A stretch of 64,000 nt of DNA from Nitrospira sp. (GCA_016873455.1 VGXE01000008.1:1-64000), one strand, 5' to 3'; positions 51,956-61,343 are shown, counted from the first letter of the stretch. The notes: a model not told the origin generated them from the letters alone. Numbers and translations are program-made.

Positions 51956-53617
51956 TCATGCGGGACTACGGACGATCGGCACAGTAAACGAAAACCGGCT
52001 GCCCTGGCCGAGGGTGCTCTCGACCCTCATTGTGCCACCGTGCAGTTCGACCAGGTTCTTGGCGATGGCCAGCCCCAATCCAGCCCCGCGAGCTTCCACG
52101 GGCGCTGACTCACTCCAATAGAATTTGTCGAAGACCCTTTCAATATCATGCGGAGGAATGCCGTTCCCGCTGTCAGTGACACTCACTTCGACATGCCCGC
52201 CATCGCGCACGTGCCCTTCAACCTGGATGGTTCCCTCTTGCGGCGTGAACTTGATGGCATTGTGGACGAGATTGATCAGGACTCGACTCAGCTTGTCGCC
52301 ATCGCCGATGACCATCGGCAGGGCCTGAGGAAAGACTGTCCGAAGGACGATGGACTTTTGACTCGCGGCAGCCTGATAGCTCTCCACGACTTCCTCCGCT
52401 ACCTCCCATAAGGCGACCGGCGCCAAGGTGAGTTCCAGGCGGCCTGCTTCGATCTTGGAGAGATCCAACAGCTCGTTGATCATGCGGGTGAGCCGGTCGA
52501 CGTTGTGCTTGACCCGATCCAGAGAATAGGTTTGTTTCTGCGTCAATGCGCCGGCCAGGCCGTCGAGCAGATTCTCGACATAGCCCTTGATGGAGGTCAT
52601 CGGTGTGCGCAGTTCGTGCGACACGATGGACACGAACTGTGATTTCAAATGGTCCAGTTCTTTCAGTTTGTCATTGGCGGCTTGGAGTTCACTGGTTCGT
52701 TGGTGTACCCGCTGTTCGAGCGTTCGGTTCAGCTGCTCAAGTTCCTGATAGGCCTGTTTCACCGCGAGGTCCCGTTCTCGTAACGAGTCGGTCATCTGGC
52801 TGAAGACCGTCGTCAGCTGTCCCACTTCGTCTCGTGTCATCGGCGCGACGGAGGCGGTCAGATCTCCCCCTGCCACTCGTCTGGTCACCTCAACCAGCTT
52901 TTTAAGCGGTGTGGTGATCCGGCGGGTCAGCAACACTGCCGCGAAGATGCCGCTCAGGATCACCGTGATGGTGATGACGATGACGTTGCCGATCATTCTG
53001 CTCAGCGCGTCGTTCATCTGCGTGCCGGTCAGCCCGATCTGGACGACTCCGTAGATGCGGGGCGAGGGTTTTCCCTCGACTACAGACTCTCCCTGAGATT
53101 CTTCGGATTCGGCAGAGAATAACGAGAAGGGAGTCTGGTGTTCGTCCCCCCGACGGACCGGCACGGCGAAATCATAGAGCGCTTCGCCTTTTTCGCGGTC
53201 TGCCGCGGTAAACGGCGTGATGGTCACGTCATGGGTGTCGGTTCTGAAGAGCGATTCGGCGATAGCCTGGTTCGGATACACGTTGCGCTTGCTCTTGACG
53301 GCCAGCCGGGTTCCGTCTGGTCCCGTGAAGACGACGTACATGCTCTCGTCGACGTCCATGACGCCGGCGATCAGCTGGTCAAACGAAACGAGATCCTTGG
53401 CGACCAATCCATACCGGCTATTGTGCGCCAGGTTTTTTGCCAGAATGCTCCCTGAACTGATCAGGGCGCGGGTCATTGCATCGGATTGCTGCCGGATAAA
53501 ATACCAGCTAAGGCCGGAACAGACGGCGATAATGACGAGGCTGATGAACAAGACGAACTTCGTCCGTAAACCGATGAATGCTGAGGACGGGGGATAGGTC
53601 TTGTGTCCGTTCGTCAT
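51956..53617 (-). CDS. HAMP-containing membrane histidine kinase
   Basis: A 553-residue kinase: a membrane helix (KFVLFISLVIIAVCSGLSWY), a periplasmic sensor domain of about 170 residues, a second helix (IVITITVILSGIFAAVLL), HAMP, a coiled coil, HisKA with IVSHELRTPMTSIKGYVENL and HATPase (LINLVHNAIKFTPQEG; VTDSGNGIP). It follows a periplasmic binding-protein gene by 11 bases in an apparent four-gene operon that begins with a receiver gene. The kinase may read the state of that binding protein, an arrangement known from other periplasmic-sensor kinases. Confidence 0.92.
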   Translation of the reverse strand: MTNGHKTYPPSSAFIGLRTKFVLFISLVIIAVCSGLSWYFIRQQSDAMTRALISSGSILAKNLAHNSRYGLVAKDLVSFDQLIAGVMDVDESMYVVFTGPDGTRLAVKSKRNVYPNQAIAESLFRTDTHDVTITPFTAADREKGEALYDFAVPVRRGDEHQTPFSLFSAESEESQGESVVEGKPSPRIYGVVQIGLTGTQMNDALSRMIGNVIVITITVILSGIFAAVLLTRRITTPLKKLVEVTRRVAGGDLTASVAPMTRDEVGQLTTVFSQMTDSLRERDLAVKQAYQELEQLNRTLEQRVHQRTSELQAANDKLKELDHLKSQFVSIVSHELRTPMTSIKGYVENLLDGLAGALTQKQTYSLDRVKHNVDRLTRMINELLDLSKIEAGRLELTLAPVALWEVAEEVVESYQAAASQKSIVLRTVFPQALPMVIGDGDKLSRVLINLVHNAIKFTPQEGTIQVEGHVRDGGHVEVSVTDSGNGIPPHDIERVFDKFYWSESAPVEARGAGLGLAIAKNLVELHGGTMRVESTLGQGSRFSFTVPIVRSPA

Positions 53618-53628
53618 GCCGCCTCCGG

Positions 53629-54699
53629 TCAGTAGACCTCATCAACGAGGCTTTGGAGCGCCAGTGGAATGGCGATTCCCAGGTATTCGGCTGTTCCCAA
53701 ATTCACGGCCATGCGTTGCTTCGGGTGAAACGCTCTTGGCGGGGGGACCGTTGAACCGGCCAGGATCGTGTGTGCCACGTGGGCTGCCTCTCTTCCGATA
53801 TCAGCCGAGTCGATCCAGAAGCTGATCAGGGCGCCTCGGCGGGAGAATTCCGGGTCGAACCCGATGACCGGCACATGCCGGTCGAAGGCGGCACGCAAGA
53901 GGAACGTGAAGGACTCGTCAGTCAAGACCGTGCTGTCGGAGAGGAGCCATAGGGCGTCCACGTCTGAGAGCAATTCTCTCAACGCCGTGGGTACTTGTTC
54001 CGCGGTCCGCACTTGACGGTCGATGAACGTGATGCCGAGTTGTCTCGCCTGGCTGATCGCGTCCGCCGGCAGTGGAGCCGTTTTCTCCGGATCGTACAGG
54101 TACCCGATGCGTTTCAGATTCGGCATGAGCGTGCGCATCGTGGTGAGCTGTTGCCCAATAGGGGGTTTCACGGAGACTCCCATCATGTTAGGAGCTTTGA
54201 GATCATACTTGGCCGGATGGAGGACCATGGTGTAGACGACGGGGATATCGAAGATTTCAAGTCTTGCCGTGATTGCCGCCCTCGATCCTACCGCCAGCAC
54301 GAGATCGGCGCCCGAGGCGCGGATCTTTCCGGCGTACGTCCGTCCGGCTTGAGGGTCACCTTTGAGATCGTATTCGGTGAAAGTGGTGTCGCTTGGCATG
54401 GAGGACTTGAAGCCGGCAATCGCTTGGTTGTAGGGGGGGATATTCGCTGATTTCAGGATGACGACTTCGTGGGCGTGGAGCAGGCCCGCCAGCATAGTCT
54501 GACTCAGAATGAAGGCGAGGCACAGGAGCACAGGTCGGAGGACCGCAGTCATTCCTGGACGAGCCGTCAGCCAGCCGTTCCTATGGCAGCGGTCCGGCAT
54601 AGGCTGTGAGCGGGAAGCGTGGTGTTCTAGAGGCGTGTGGTTGGTGTTCATGATCGGCTCAGTCGGAGTCTGGCCCGTTCGGCATCGCATCGGAGCCAT
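53629..54699 (-). CDS. ABC-type periplasmic binding protein (ABC_sub_bind family)
   Basis: A 356-residue exported protein. The signal peptide lies at about 50-75 (MTAVLRPVLLCLAFILSQTM then LAGLLHA), so the true start may be the ATG at 54651 or 54552; I keep 54699 because it overlaps the stop of the receptor gene (TAATG). The mature part, VVILKSANIPPYNQAIAGFK through GADLVLAVGSRAAI and FDRHVPVIGFDPEF, fits the ABC_sub_bind family. No permease or ATPase gene is nearby, so it likely serves sensing with the adjoining kinase rather than import. Confidence 0.8.
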   Translation of the reverse strand: MAPMRCRTGQTPTEPIMNTNHTPLEHHASRSQPMPDRCHRNGWLTARPGMTAVLRPVLLCLAFILSQTMLAGLLHAHEVVILKSANIPPYNQAIAGFKSSMPSDTTFTEYDLKGDPQAGRTYAGKIRASGADLVLAVGSRAAITARLEIFDIPVVYTMVLHPAKYDLKAPNMMGVSVKPPIGQQLTTMRTLMPNLKRIGYLYDPEKTAPLPADAISQARQLGITFIDRQVRTAEQVPTALRELLSDVDALWLLSDSTVLTDESFTFLLRAAFDRHVPVIGFDPEFSRRGALISFWIDSADIGREAAHVAHTILAGSTVPPPRAFHPKQRMAVNLGTAEYLGIAIPLALQSLVDEVY

Positions 54700-56753
54700 T
54701 ACAATCTGAGCGTCAACCAGGCCATGATGCGTCTGCTGATCAGATCGCCGAGCGGATGTTCCCGGTGATCGTCGAATGCATTGAACACCGACACCGCGAT
54801 TTCGGCCGACTGTCGATATCCTCCTGAGGTGTCCTGTTCCCAGAATCGATAGCCCGTGCGGAGGTTGAGCAAGGTATAGCTATCCGCGTGAGTGCCGGGC
54901 GACACCCCAAAGGCGTCGAACGATTGGGCGATGGGATACTGTGCCGAGCCGACATGATGCAGCACGAGGTCTCCGCTGAGACCATTCTCCCATTCCCCGC
55001 GCAAGCCCGCGTTGACTTTGGATTGAGGGGCGCCGCGTCTGGCGTGCCCAATCGTGTTCTTCTCGATTTCCTGGATGGAAAAATTGGCGAAGCCGGTCAA
55101 CCAGGACGTGGCCTGAACCTCGACGCCCACCTCTCCTCCGTAGACCCCCGTTTTTCCGCTGTTCACCGTTCGGACCATGGTCAGCGTTGATTCCTGGCCG
55201 ATCAGGTCCCATGTACGATTGTAGAACACATCGGCTCGGACCCGAACACGGTGACGGAAGTACCAGCCCTGGTACCCGAGTTCGTACGAGAGAATCTCTT
55301 CCGGCTGGAGATTCCGCGATCCCAGGGCCGGGTTCGAGACGGGGAAGAAGGGGTTTGGAACGAGAGGGGTAATGCGCGTATCTTGGTGCGATTCAAACAG
55401 CGTCGGAGGCCGGTGTCCCACGGAGGCTTGGGCGCGGACAGTATGTCCGGGGATCGGCGTATAGACGACGGCCACGCGGGGGCTGTAGGTCGGATTAATT
55501 TGCGAGTGGAGATCGTACCGGAGTCCTCCGATCACATTGACCGTGGGAAGGATGGTCCACTCTCCCTGAACGTACATCCCTAAACGGTGTTCATCGCCAT
55601 ATGACGATATGCAGTTACAGGCAAAGGTGTTGTAGCGGTAGTTGATCCCGTAGGTCAGCCGGGCCGATTCGCCGATTGGTGTCGAATGTTGTCCCTCGAC
55701 ATTGTAGGTGTTGCCACGGAACCTGAGGTCCGGATTCCCGGTTGGGTCAGTGACGGTCACCAATCCGTTCAGCAGCGGATGAGCAGGGGCGGCCGTATCG
55801 GCAAAGAATCCGTTCCAATAGGCGCGGAGGAAGAAACCGTGGTTTTCATACGAGAGGTTGGCATAGGGCAGCTTGACGGCTGGATTGAGAATGCTGCTGC
55901 CGGCTCCGACCATCGGTCCATCATGAGGATTCAGATACACGAGGCCGCCCGAGAGTGACGCTTTTGAGTGGTCTGAGAGGACATAGTCGGTTTGGCTGTT
56001 GAACTTATAGGATCGGAAGGCGAGGTCATCGCGATCACGCCATTGATGATTCTGCTCGTAGCCGCCTGAGATCCGATATTTCAAACTTCCTGAGGCTCCC
56101 GCGTGAACGGCCGAGGTCGACACGGTGCCGATCTCGCCTCCACCCACTTGTAGAGTGATGCCTTTCATCTCTTCAGGCGATTTGGTGATGATGTTTACCA
56201 CGCCGTCGAACGCGTTGAAGCCATAGAGCGCGGCGACAGGGCCTTTGATCACTTCAATCTGCTTGATCTCCGGGAGCGTGATCGGGAGACCCTTCCAGAA
56301 GACGAAACCCTGGACGTCGATATACACGGACCGGCCATCGATCAACACCAGCAGCTTGTTGGCGAACAATTGATTGTTGCCGCGCACGCTGACATTGAAG
56401 TCCGCTCCGGTGACTTGCATCACTTCCAGGCCGGGGATGCGGCGGAGGATGGTCGGCACGTCGGGGGCGCCCGATTGACGGATGTCCTCGGCGGTAATCA
56501 CGTAGACGTTCGAGGGGGCTTGAGAAATCGGCTGCTCCCGGCGAAGGGCGGTGCTGACCGTCTCTTCTTCAATGAACGAAAACACACCGGGTTGGTTCGC
56601 TGAGCCGTTGGTGGGCTCAGGAGCGGCATGAGCGGGGGCAGCCAAGGCCAGTATGATCAATCCGATCCGGCAACCGATGATCTCTGCACGAAGGAGGCGC
56701 GCAGGCGCAGTCAGGACTGATACCGCCTCTTCCGTTATTCGTTGAGTCCTCAC
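54699..56753 (-). CDS. TonB-dependent outer-membrane receptor
   Basis: A 684-residue receptor with signal peptide (GLIILALAAPAHA), plug domain (PTILRRIPGLEVMQVTGADF; NKLLVLIDGRSVYIDVQGFV; GPVAALYGFNAFDGVVNIIT) and a 22-strand-type barrel ending MAWLTLRL. I take GTG 56753 as start: it overlaps the receiver stop (GTGA) and has AGGGA eight bases upstream. The ligand is unknown. Its coupling to a binding protein, a kinase and a receiver suggests an outer-membrane input to signalling. Confidence 0.85.
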   Translation of the reverse strand: MRTQRITEEAVSVLTAPARLLRAEIIGCRIGLIILALAAPAHAAPEPTNGSANQPGVFSFIEEETVSTALRREQPISQAPSNVYVITAEDIRQSGAPDVPTILRRIPGLEVMQVTGADFNVSVRGNNQLFANKLLVLIDGRSVYIDVQGFVFWKGLPITLPEIKQIEVIKGPVAALYGFNAFDGVVNIITKSPEEMKGITLQVGGGEIGTVSTSAVHAGASGSLKYRISGGYEQNHQWRDRDDLAFRSYKFNSQTDYVLSDHSKASLSGGLVYLNPHDGPMVGAGSSILNPAVKLPYANLSYENHGFFLRAYWNGFFADTAAPAHPLLNGLVTVTDPTGNPDLRFRGNTYNVEGQHSTPIGESARLTYGINYRYNTFACNCISSYGDEHRLGMYVQGEWTILPTVNVIGGLRYDLHSQINPTYSPRVAVVYTPIPGHTVRAQASVGHRPPTLFESHQDTRITPLVPNPFFPVSNPALGSRNLQPEEILSYELGYQGWYFRHRVRVRADVFYNRTWDLIGQESTLTMVRTVNSGKTGVYGGEVGVEVQATSWLTGFANFSIQEIEKNTIGHARRGAPQSKVNAGLRGEWENGLSGDLVLHHVGSAQYPIAQSFDAFGVSPGTHADSYTLLNLRTGYRFWEQDTSGGYRQSAEIAVSVFNAFDDHREHPLGDLISRRIMAWLTLRL

Positions 56754-57136
56754 ATGCCTGTTCCCTGGTCGAGCGGGGGGCTGAACCATCGTTCAACCAC
56801 ATACTTGATCTGTGCCTGGTCGAAGGGCTTAAAGAGGCACGCTTGAGCCCCGGCTTGGATGGAGGCGTTCGCCAGCTCTGCGGTACCGGCTGCTGTCACA
56901 ATGATGACCGGGAGGGTCAGCGAGCGGTCTCTGATTCGAGCGAGCACTTGGATGCCATCTATGCCGGGCATGCGGATGTCCAAGAAGATGCCGCTGAGGG
57001 TGAGGCGTTCCAGCTGTTCAATCGCAGCAGGCCCATCCGCGGCGATTTCGACACGATATCCGTATGATTCCAGCCGTTCTCGCAGAATGTGTCTGATGTC
57101 TGGGTCGTCATCCACGACCAGGATGTAGCGTGGCAT
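56750..57136 (-). CDS. Receiver-domain response regulator without output domain
   Basis: A 128-residue canonical receiver: ILVVDDDPDIRHILRERL with the acidic cluster, GIFLDIRMPGIDGIQVL with the phosphorylated aspartate, IIVTAAGTAEL with the switch threonine, ACLFKPFDQAQ with the lysine. GAGGGA lies seven bases before the ATG at 57136. It is the first gene of a coupled run leading to a TonB-dependent receptor, a binding protein and a histidine kinase, and is the likely partner of that kinase. With no output domain it must act through another protein. Confidence 0.9.
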   Translation of the reverse strand: MPRYILVVDDDPDIRHILRERLESYGYRVEIAADGPAAIEQLERLTLSGIFLDIRMPGIDGIQVLARIRDRSLTLPVIIVTAAGTAELANASIQAGAQACLFKPFDQAQIKYVVERWFSPPLDQGTGM

Positions 57137-57379
57137 CGTGTTGTCCCTCGGTCTGTTGTTCCGCTGTTGTGTGTGCAAGAGTTGTGCGTGTCAAACATGT
57201 GCAGTGTACTCTTTGTAATGTAGGGAGGCATTCAAAAAAGATACGGTTTCGAAACAAAAGATACACCTGTTGCGGGGAAGTGTTCAAAGAGATAAATAGT
57301 GGCTCGCCGAGAGGTGGATCAGGAGGAGGCAAGTAGGGGGGCGATCATATGCGTATGACAACCTCTCTGGGCGCCGATC
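57137..57379. other. AT-rich divergent control region
   Basis: This 243-base gap lies between the divergent receiver gene and a decayed membrane-protein gene. It is visibly richer in A and T than its surroundings and contains the palindrome GTTTCGAAAC (57246-57255). No gene-like frame was found. It should hold the promoter of the receiver-receptor-kinase operon, and the palindrome is a possible operator. Confidence 0.45.
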
Positions 57380-58008
57380 ATGCTCACTGAACCGGCCACG
57401 CTGCTGACTGACTATGGACTTGGCGTTCTTGGCGCCCTGTTCGGTCGTTGGCTCTGGAAAGCGGGGCAGGGCTCGACGAACGCGAGCGTGTCCTACTGGG
57501 CTGTCGGCATGGGTGTGTTGGCCGTGGCCTCGTTTGCCGGAGGAACCGTCCACGGATTTTCGTTGGTACTCGCCGAGTCTGTGCTTCAGGGGCTCTGGAA
57601 GGGAACGGCGTTCGCTATCGGTCTGACCAGTTGTTGTTTCTTGACCGGGACGCTGATGGCGTCAGTGGCTCAGCCGCTGCAACGGAGACGGATCGTTGCG
57701 GCCGCTCTCCAGTTGCAGGTTATGTCGCCTGGATGGCCCTACACGACGAGTTCCGGTACGTGATCGACAACTATGGGGCGACCTTGACCGTGATTCTGTT
57801 TGTGCAGCTCTACCAAGGAGTTGGTCGCCAAGCCTCATCAGCGGGCTGGATCATTGCAGATATTTTGGTGTCGTTCTTCGAGGTGTTGGTCCAGTAGAGC
57901 GGACTGGCGCTCCACCCGTCTTTCAACCATAACGATCTCTATCACGTGATTCAGATGGGCGGGATGGTCCTGCTGTACCGCGGCGCAACGCTATTGCAAG
58001 ACCGTTGA
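57380..58008 (+). pseudogene. Decayed integral membrane protein gene (DUF6962-like)
   Basis: From ATG 57380 the frame gives MLTEPATLLTDYGLGVLGAL and further membrane helices up to about 57720. Then similarity continues in another frame (YVAWMALHDEFRYVIDNYGA and on), so a single-base deletion or insertion lies near 57700-57730. A TAG at 57895-57897 interrupts that frame, after which HPSFNHNDLYHVIQMGGMVL and LYRGATLLQDR run to a stop at 58008. Together the pieces make about 205 codons of one multi-helix protein resembling what I know as DUF6962. Two separate lesions make a pseudogene more likely than sequencing error. Confidence 0.7.
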
Positions 58009-59877
58009 TCAACTGTTCACTTGCCCCGCATCTTTTTCGTAGGACACCGGCAGGCCCTCCAGTTCCATAATCCGTAAGGCGTTGGTCGTGGGGCAGGGAC
58101 CAGACCTCAGCCGGTAATCGAATTGCAGCGCGCCGGACGAGACGGTCTCTTGAAAGTGCGCGTTGAGCAAGCCTGGTATGTCCTGCTCAAGATCAGCCAA
58201 CTCCAAATCGTGAGTGCTGACCAGCCCAAATCCGTTGCCGTTTGAGAGTGTGGTGATGAAGGCGCGACTGCCGATGAGCCGCTCTCGGTTATTGGTGCCT
58301 TTGAAAATTTCATCGATCAAGAACAGCACCGGCCGCGCGGTCCGGTCCTGGGTCGCGTCGAGGATGGTCTTGAGCCGCTTGACTTCGGCGTAGAAAAACG
58401 ACAGGCCCGCATCGAGCGAGTCGTCGACGCGGATACAACAGGCCAAGCGGCTCCAACTCCACGTGAACGATGTTGCGCACACCGGAGCGCCGGCCTGCGC
58501 GAGACAGAGATTGATGCCGATAGTGCGGAGGAAGGTGCTCTTGCCGGACATGTTTGAGCCGGTGATGAGATGGATCGAACCGAGCCCCGATAAATGGACG
58601 TCGTTGCCTACACGAACGTTGGCAGGCAGCAAGGGATGTCCAAGTCTGTTGGCGCGGACTGCGGTATGGGCACCGTTCTGTTCGGCGGAGGGTTCAAGCG
58701 GTTCAGGCCAGGCATAGGTAGGGTGGAGATAAGCGAAGTTGGCCAAGGCTGAGGCCGCTTCGACGTTCGCCAGACAGTCGAGCCACAACGGGAGGTGGTC
58801 CGTGATGGATTGTTGCACGTGGATCAGCCGCCGAGTGAACCACAGATCCCACGGGCCGAGCGCATTGAGCCCCAGGTGCAAGAGGGGATTGGCTTTGACG
58901 CTGATGGCGTGCAAGGTTCTCGTCGCCTGTCTCAGGTGAAGGGATGGGCGGGCAGTGCTGTGCATCAGCGGTGCGCAGGTTTCGGCCAAGGCAGGGGTGG
59001 TTTTCTTGGCATACCGTTCCAGATGATGCAAGACGGTTTCCAGCCGCTCCATTTCATGATGGAGTCCCACGGCATGTTCAAGTAGATGTTCCCCCTGATC
59101 GGTCATGAAATAGATCAAGGCGTACGCGCCGAACGAAAACATCCAATACCCGGGGAGCATTCCGATCAGCGCGCCGAACCCCAGCACCGCCGTGGACAGT
59201 GCCAGGATGATCTGGACGAGAAGGGTCATGTTCAGCCGAGGGAATCCGACCGGATGTTGGACCACTGCGGCCAAACGGCGGCCGTTTATCTCTTCGTCGC
59301 CGGCCAGTCGCGCATGAAGCGTGAGGCGATCTCGAAAGTTCTGGCGGGGCGCCAATTCTTGCACGAGCTGTCGGCGGCGGGACCAGACCTCATAAGTCGG
59401 CGGCTGAGTCAGTATCCACCCAGCCAATCGCTCACGGCCATGGTCGGAGACGGTGGTGTCGAGAAGATGGAGCAGTGAGTGGGGGCCGGCCAGATCGAGG
59501 TCTTTGGCATAGCCATGCGCCGGAGGAGCCTCGGAGGGTCGCGGGAACATGTTGGCCCAATCCAAGAGAATTCTGGCGGCGTGAGAAGATTTGATGCGCC
59601 GCCAGAGCCGAAGCCGGTGAATCTGGTGCTCCAGCCTGTTATGATACGCGGCCACGGCGATGAACAAGCCCGCAAAGGCGACCAGCGCTGAGTTGCCCGC
59701 GGTGTACCACTCGGACTTGTAGAGGGCGATGGAGCAGGCGAGTCCGGTGAGGAAAATACCCAGCCGCCAGGCGGTGAATCGTGAGCTGGTGTTCGTCCCC
59801 CTCTGGATGAGCCGGTCGATTCGGACGAGTACCCGTTGGAATTGTGCGGCGCGTGCGGCAGGTAACAGATCGGCCAT
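58009..59877 (-). CDS. Membrane-anchored MutS-family ATPase
   Basis: A 622-residue protein. Residues about 40-80 and 220-265 are hydrophobic helices, unusual for MutS. The C-terminal third is a MutS ATPase domain: Walker A ITGSNMSGKSTFLRTIG, then DDSLDAGLSFFYAEVKRL, Walker B VLFLIDEIFKGTNNRERL and VSTHDLELADL. The mismatch-recognition and connector domains of MutS are missing. Such membrane-linked MutS relatives are widespread but of unknown role; mismatch repair is unlikely. It is convergent with the pseudogene at 57380 and divergent from prmA. Confidence 0.85.
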   Translation of the reverse strand: MADLLPAARAAQFQRVLVRIDRLIQRGTNTSSRFTAWRLGIFLTGLACSIALYKSEWYTAGNSALVAFAGLFIAVAAYHNRLEHQIHRLRLWRRIKSSHAARILLDWANMFPRPSEAPPAHGYAKDLDLAGPHSLLHLLDTTVSDHGRERLAGWILTQPPTYEVWSRRRQLVQELAPRQNFRDRLTLHARLAGDEEINGRRLAAVVQHPVGFPRLNMTLLVQIILALSTAVLGFGALIGMLPGYWMFSFGAYALIYFMTDQGEHLLEHAVGLHHEMERLETVLHHLERYAKKTTPALAETCAPLMHSTARPSLHLRQATRTLHAISVKANPLLHLGLNALGPWDLWFTRRLIHVQQSITDHLPLWLDCLANVEAASALANFAYLHPTYAWPEPLEPSAEQNGAHTAVRANRLGHPLLPANVRVGNDVHLSGLGSIHLITGSNMSGKSTFLRTIGINLCLAQAGAPVCATSFTWSWSRLACCIRVDDSLDAGLSFFYAEVKRLKTILDATQDRTARPVLFLIDEIFKGTNNRERLIGSRAFITTLSNGNGFGLVSTHDLELADLEQDIPGLLNAHFQETVSSGALQFDYRLRSGPCPTTNALRIMELEGLPVSYEKDAGQVNS

Positions 59878-59907
59878 GATGTCATCGACCTTACTGGGAA
59901 CTGCGTG

Positions 59908-60777
59908 ATGCCGTCAACGAATTCCGATTGGGTGGATGTGCAGGTGTATTCCTCGCTCGATGCCGCCGAGGTGTTGGGCCTGCTTGGGGATCCGGCGGTT
60001 CAGGGGGGGTGGCAGGAGAACGAGTCGATTCACTTCTATTGGCCGAGTTCCGTGTGGTCACCTGATCATCTGGCGCGGTTGCGGCAGGTGCTCCGGCAAC
60101 TTGATGACACGACAGAACCGGCGATCGTTGTCCGGACTGTGCCGAGTCAGGATTGGAATCGGCTGTGGGCCGAGTCGGTCAAGCCCTTGTGGATTGGGCG
60201 GCACCTTCTGATCAGGCCGAGTTGGGAGACGGTCAACGCCAGGCCCGGCCAGATCGAGATTGTCCTCGATCCGAAGCAGGCCTTCGGCACCGGTCACCAT
60301 GCGACAACGCGGATGTTACTGGAATGGCTGGAGGAGGTCGTGCAAGGGGGCGAATCCGTATTGGATGTCGGGACCGGCAGCGGATTGCTGGCGATGGCGG
60401 CACTTCGATTTGGCGCCTTTCTGGCGGTCGGCCTTGATCACGATCCCGTCGCGATCGAGTGCGCGCAAGAGTATGCGTTGGTCAATCGATTCGGTCCTGA
60501 GCTGTCAGTACAATGCGGCAAGTTGGAAGGGTTGCCTGGACATCAGATGTTCGATCTTGTCTTGGCGAACCTCGATCGGGAGACGCTGTGTCAGCTTGCG
60601 GATCAGTTAGCCGGCCGCACGCGGACCCGATTGCTGATCTCCGGGGTGTTGGTCGATCAGCGGGAGGAGGTTGCGGCGGCGCTGGTATCCGCGGGCCTCT
60701 ATCCGGGCCAGCAACGGGAGAGCGAAGGCTGGCTGGCTATGGAATTCCTGCGCAGCGAGTCTTGTGAAGGAGTGTGA
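59908..60777 (+). CDS. prmA: Ribosomal protein L11 methyltransferase
   Basis: A 289-residue SAM-dependent methyltransferase with the PrmA signature FGTGHHATTRMLLEWLEE followed by VLDVGTGSGLLAMAALRFGA, and the NL-like catalytic region LVLANLDRETLCQLAD. The N-terminal domain of about 100 residues fits the L11-binding part. It trimethylates ribosomal protein L11. The ATG at 59908 is chosen over the GTG one codon before. The next gene starts five bases after its stop. Confidence 0.85.
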   Translation: MPSTNSDWVDVQVYSSLDAAEVLGLLGDPAVQGGWQENESIHFYWPSSVWSPDHLARLRQVLRQLDDTTEPAIVVRTVPSQDWNRLWAESVKPLWIGRHLLIRPSWETVNARPGQIEIVLDPKQAFGTGHHATTRMLLEWLEEVVQGGESVLDVGTGSGLLAMAALRFGAFLAVGLDHDPVAIECAQEYALVNRFGPELSVQCGKLEGLPGHQMFDLVLANLDRETLCQLADQLAGRTRTRLLISGVLVDQREEVAAALVSAGLYPGQQRESEGWLAMEFLRSESCEGV

Positions 60778-60781
60778 ACGA

Positions 60782-61264
60782 ATGAATAATGGACGGCCTC
60801 CCTATCCGCATGTGCATCAAGTCAGTGTCTCAGACGGTGGGGTTCCCAAGCGACCGGTGTTTGAAGCCAAAGTCAGCAAGGACGGCATGGAGGGGGACCG
60901 GCAGGACAATTTGAAATTTCACGGGGGACCTGATCGGGCGGTCTGTCTCTATTCAGTGGAGCTGATCGAGCGGTTGCAAGACGAAGGTCATTCGATCGAT
61001 GCGGGGTTGTCTGGTGAGAACTTGACGATCGCGGGTTTGGAATGGGATCTCATGCAGCCGGGGGTCGTACTGTCGGTGGGGCCGGAGCTTCAGTTGGAAG
61101 TGACGGGCTACACGGCACCATGCAGGAAGAATGGTCGATGGTTTCGGGATGAAGACTTCTCCCGCATCTCGCAGAAGCTGAATCCGGGTTGGAGCCGGGT
61201 GTACGCGAAAGTGCTGCGCGAGGGGATTGTGAAGCCAGGTGACGCCGTCGAGATAAAGAGCTAA
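60782..61264 (+). CDS. MOSC-domain protein (YiiM-like)
   Basis: A 160-residue MOSC protein. HVHQVSVSDGGVPKRPVFEA, DRQDNLKFHGGPDRAVCLYS and the conserved cysteine in TGYTAPCRKNGRWF are typical of small MOSC proteins, which are related to molybdenum cofactor sulfurase C-terminal domains and to YiiM-type reductases of N-hydroxylated compounds. AAGGAG lies nine bases before the ATG. It is co-transcribed with prmA. Activity on hydroxylamine-like compounds would suit a nitrifier but is speculation. Its stop codon is part of a palindromic repeat. Confidence 0.85.
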   Translation: MNNGRPPYPHVHQVSVSDGGVPKRPVFEAKVSKDGMEGDRQDNLKFHGGPDRAVCLYSVELIERLQDEGHSIDAGLSGENLTIAGLEWDLMQPGVVLSVGPELQLEVTGYTAPCRKNGRWFRDEDFSRISQKLNPGWSRVYAKVLREGIVKPGDAVEIKS

Positions 61265-61343
61265 TAGCGTATAGCATATGGCAGAAGCGATGCAGGAAGC
61301 GTGTTCATTCTTGTTTGTGCCATAAGCCATAGGCCATACGCTC
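61258..61343. repeat. Palindromic GCTAATAGCGTATAGC-type element
   Basis: The arms 61258-61282 (GAGCTAATAGCGTATAGCAT...) and 61319-61343 (...GGCCATACGCTC) are inverted copies with 19 of 25 matches. It belongs with the element at 36856. The TAA of the MOSC gene lies within the left arm. Confidence 0.6.

Noticed and set aside
57448-57897. A separate plus-strand gene of about 150 codons
   Set aside because: Its first two thirds are the wrong frame of the membrane protein starting at 57380; only its end carries protein-like sequence, best explained by a frameshift.
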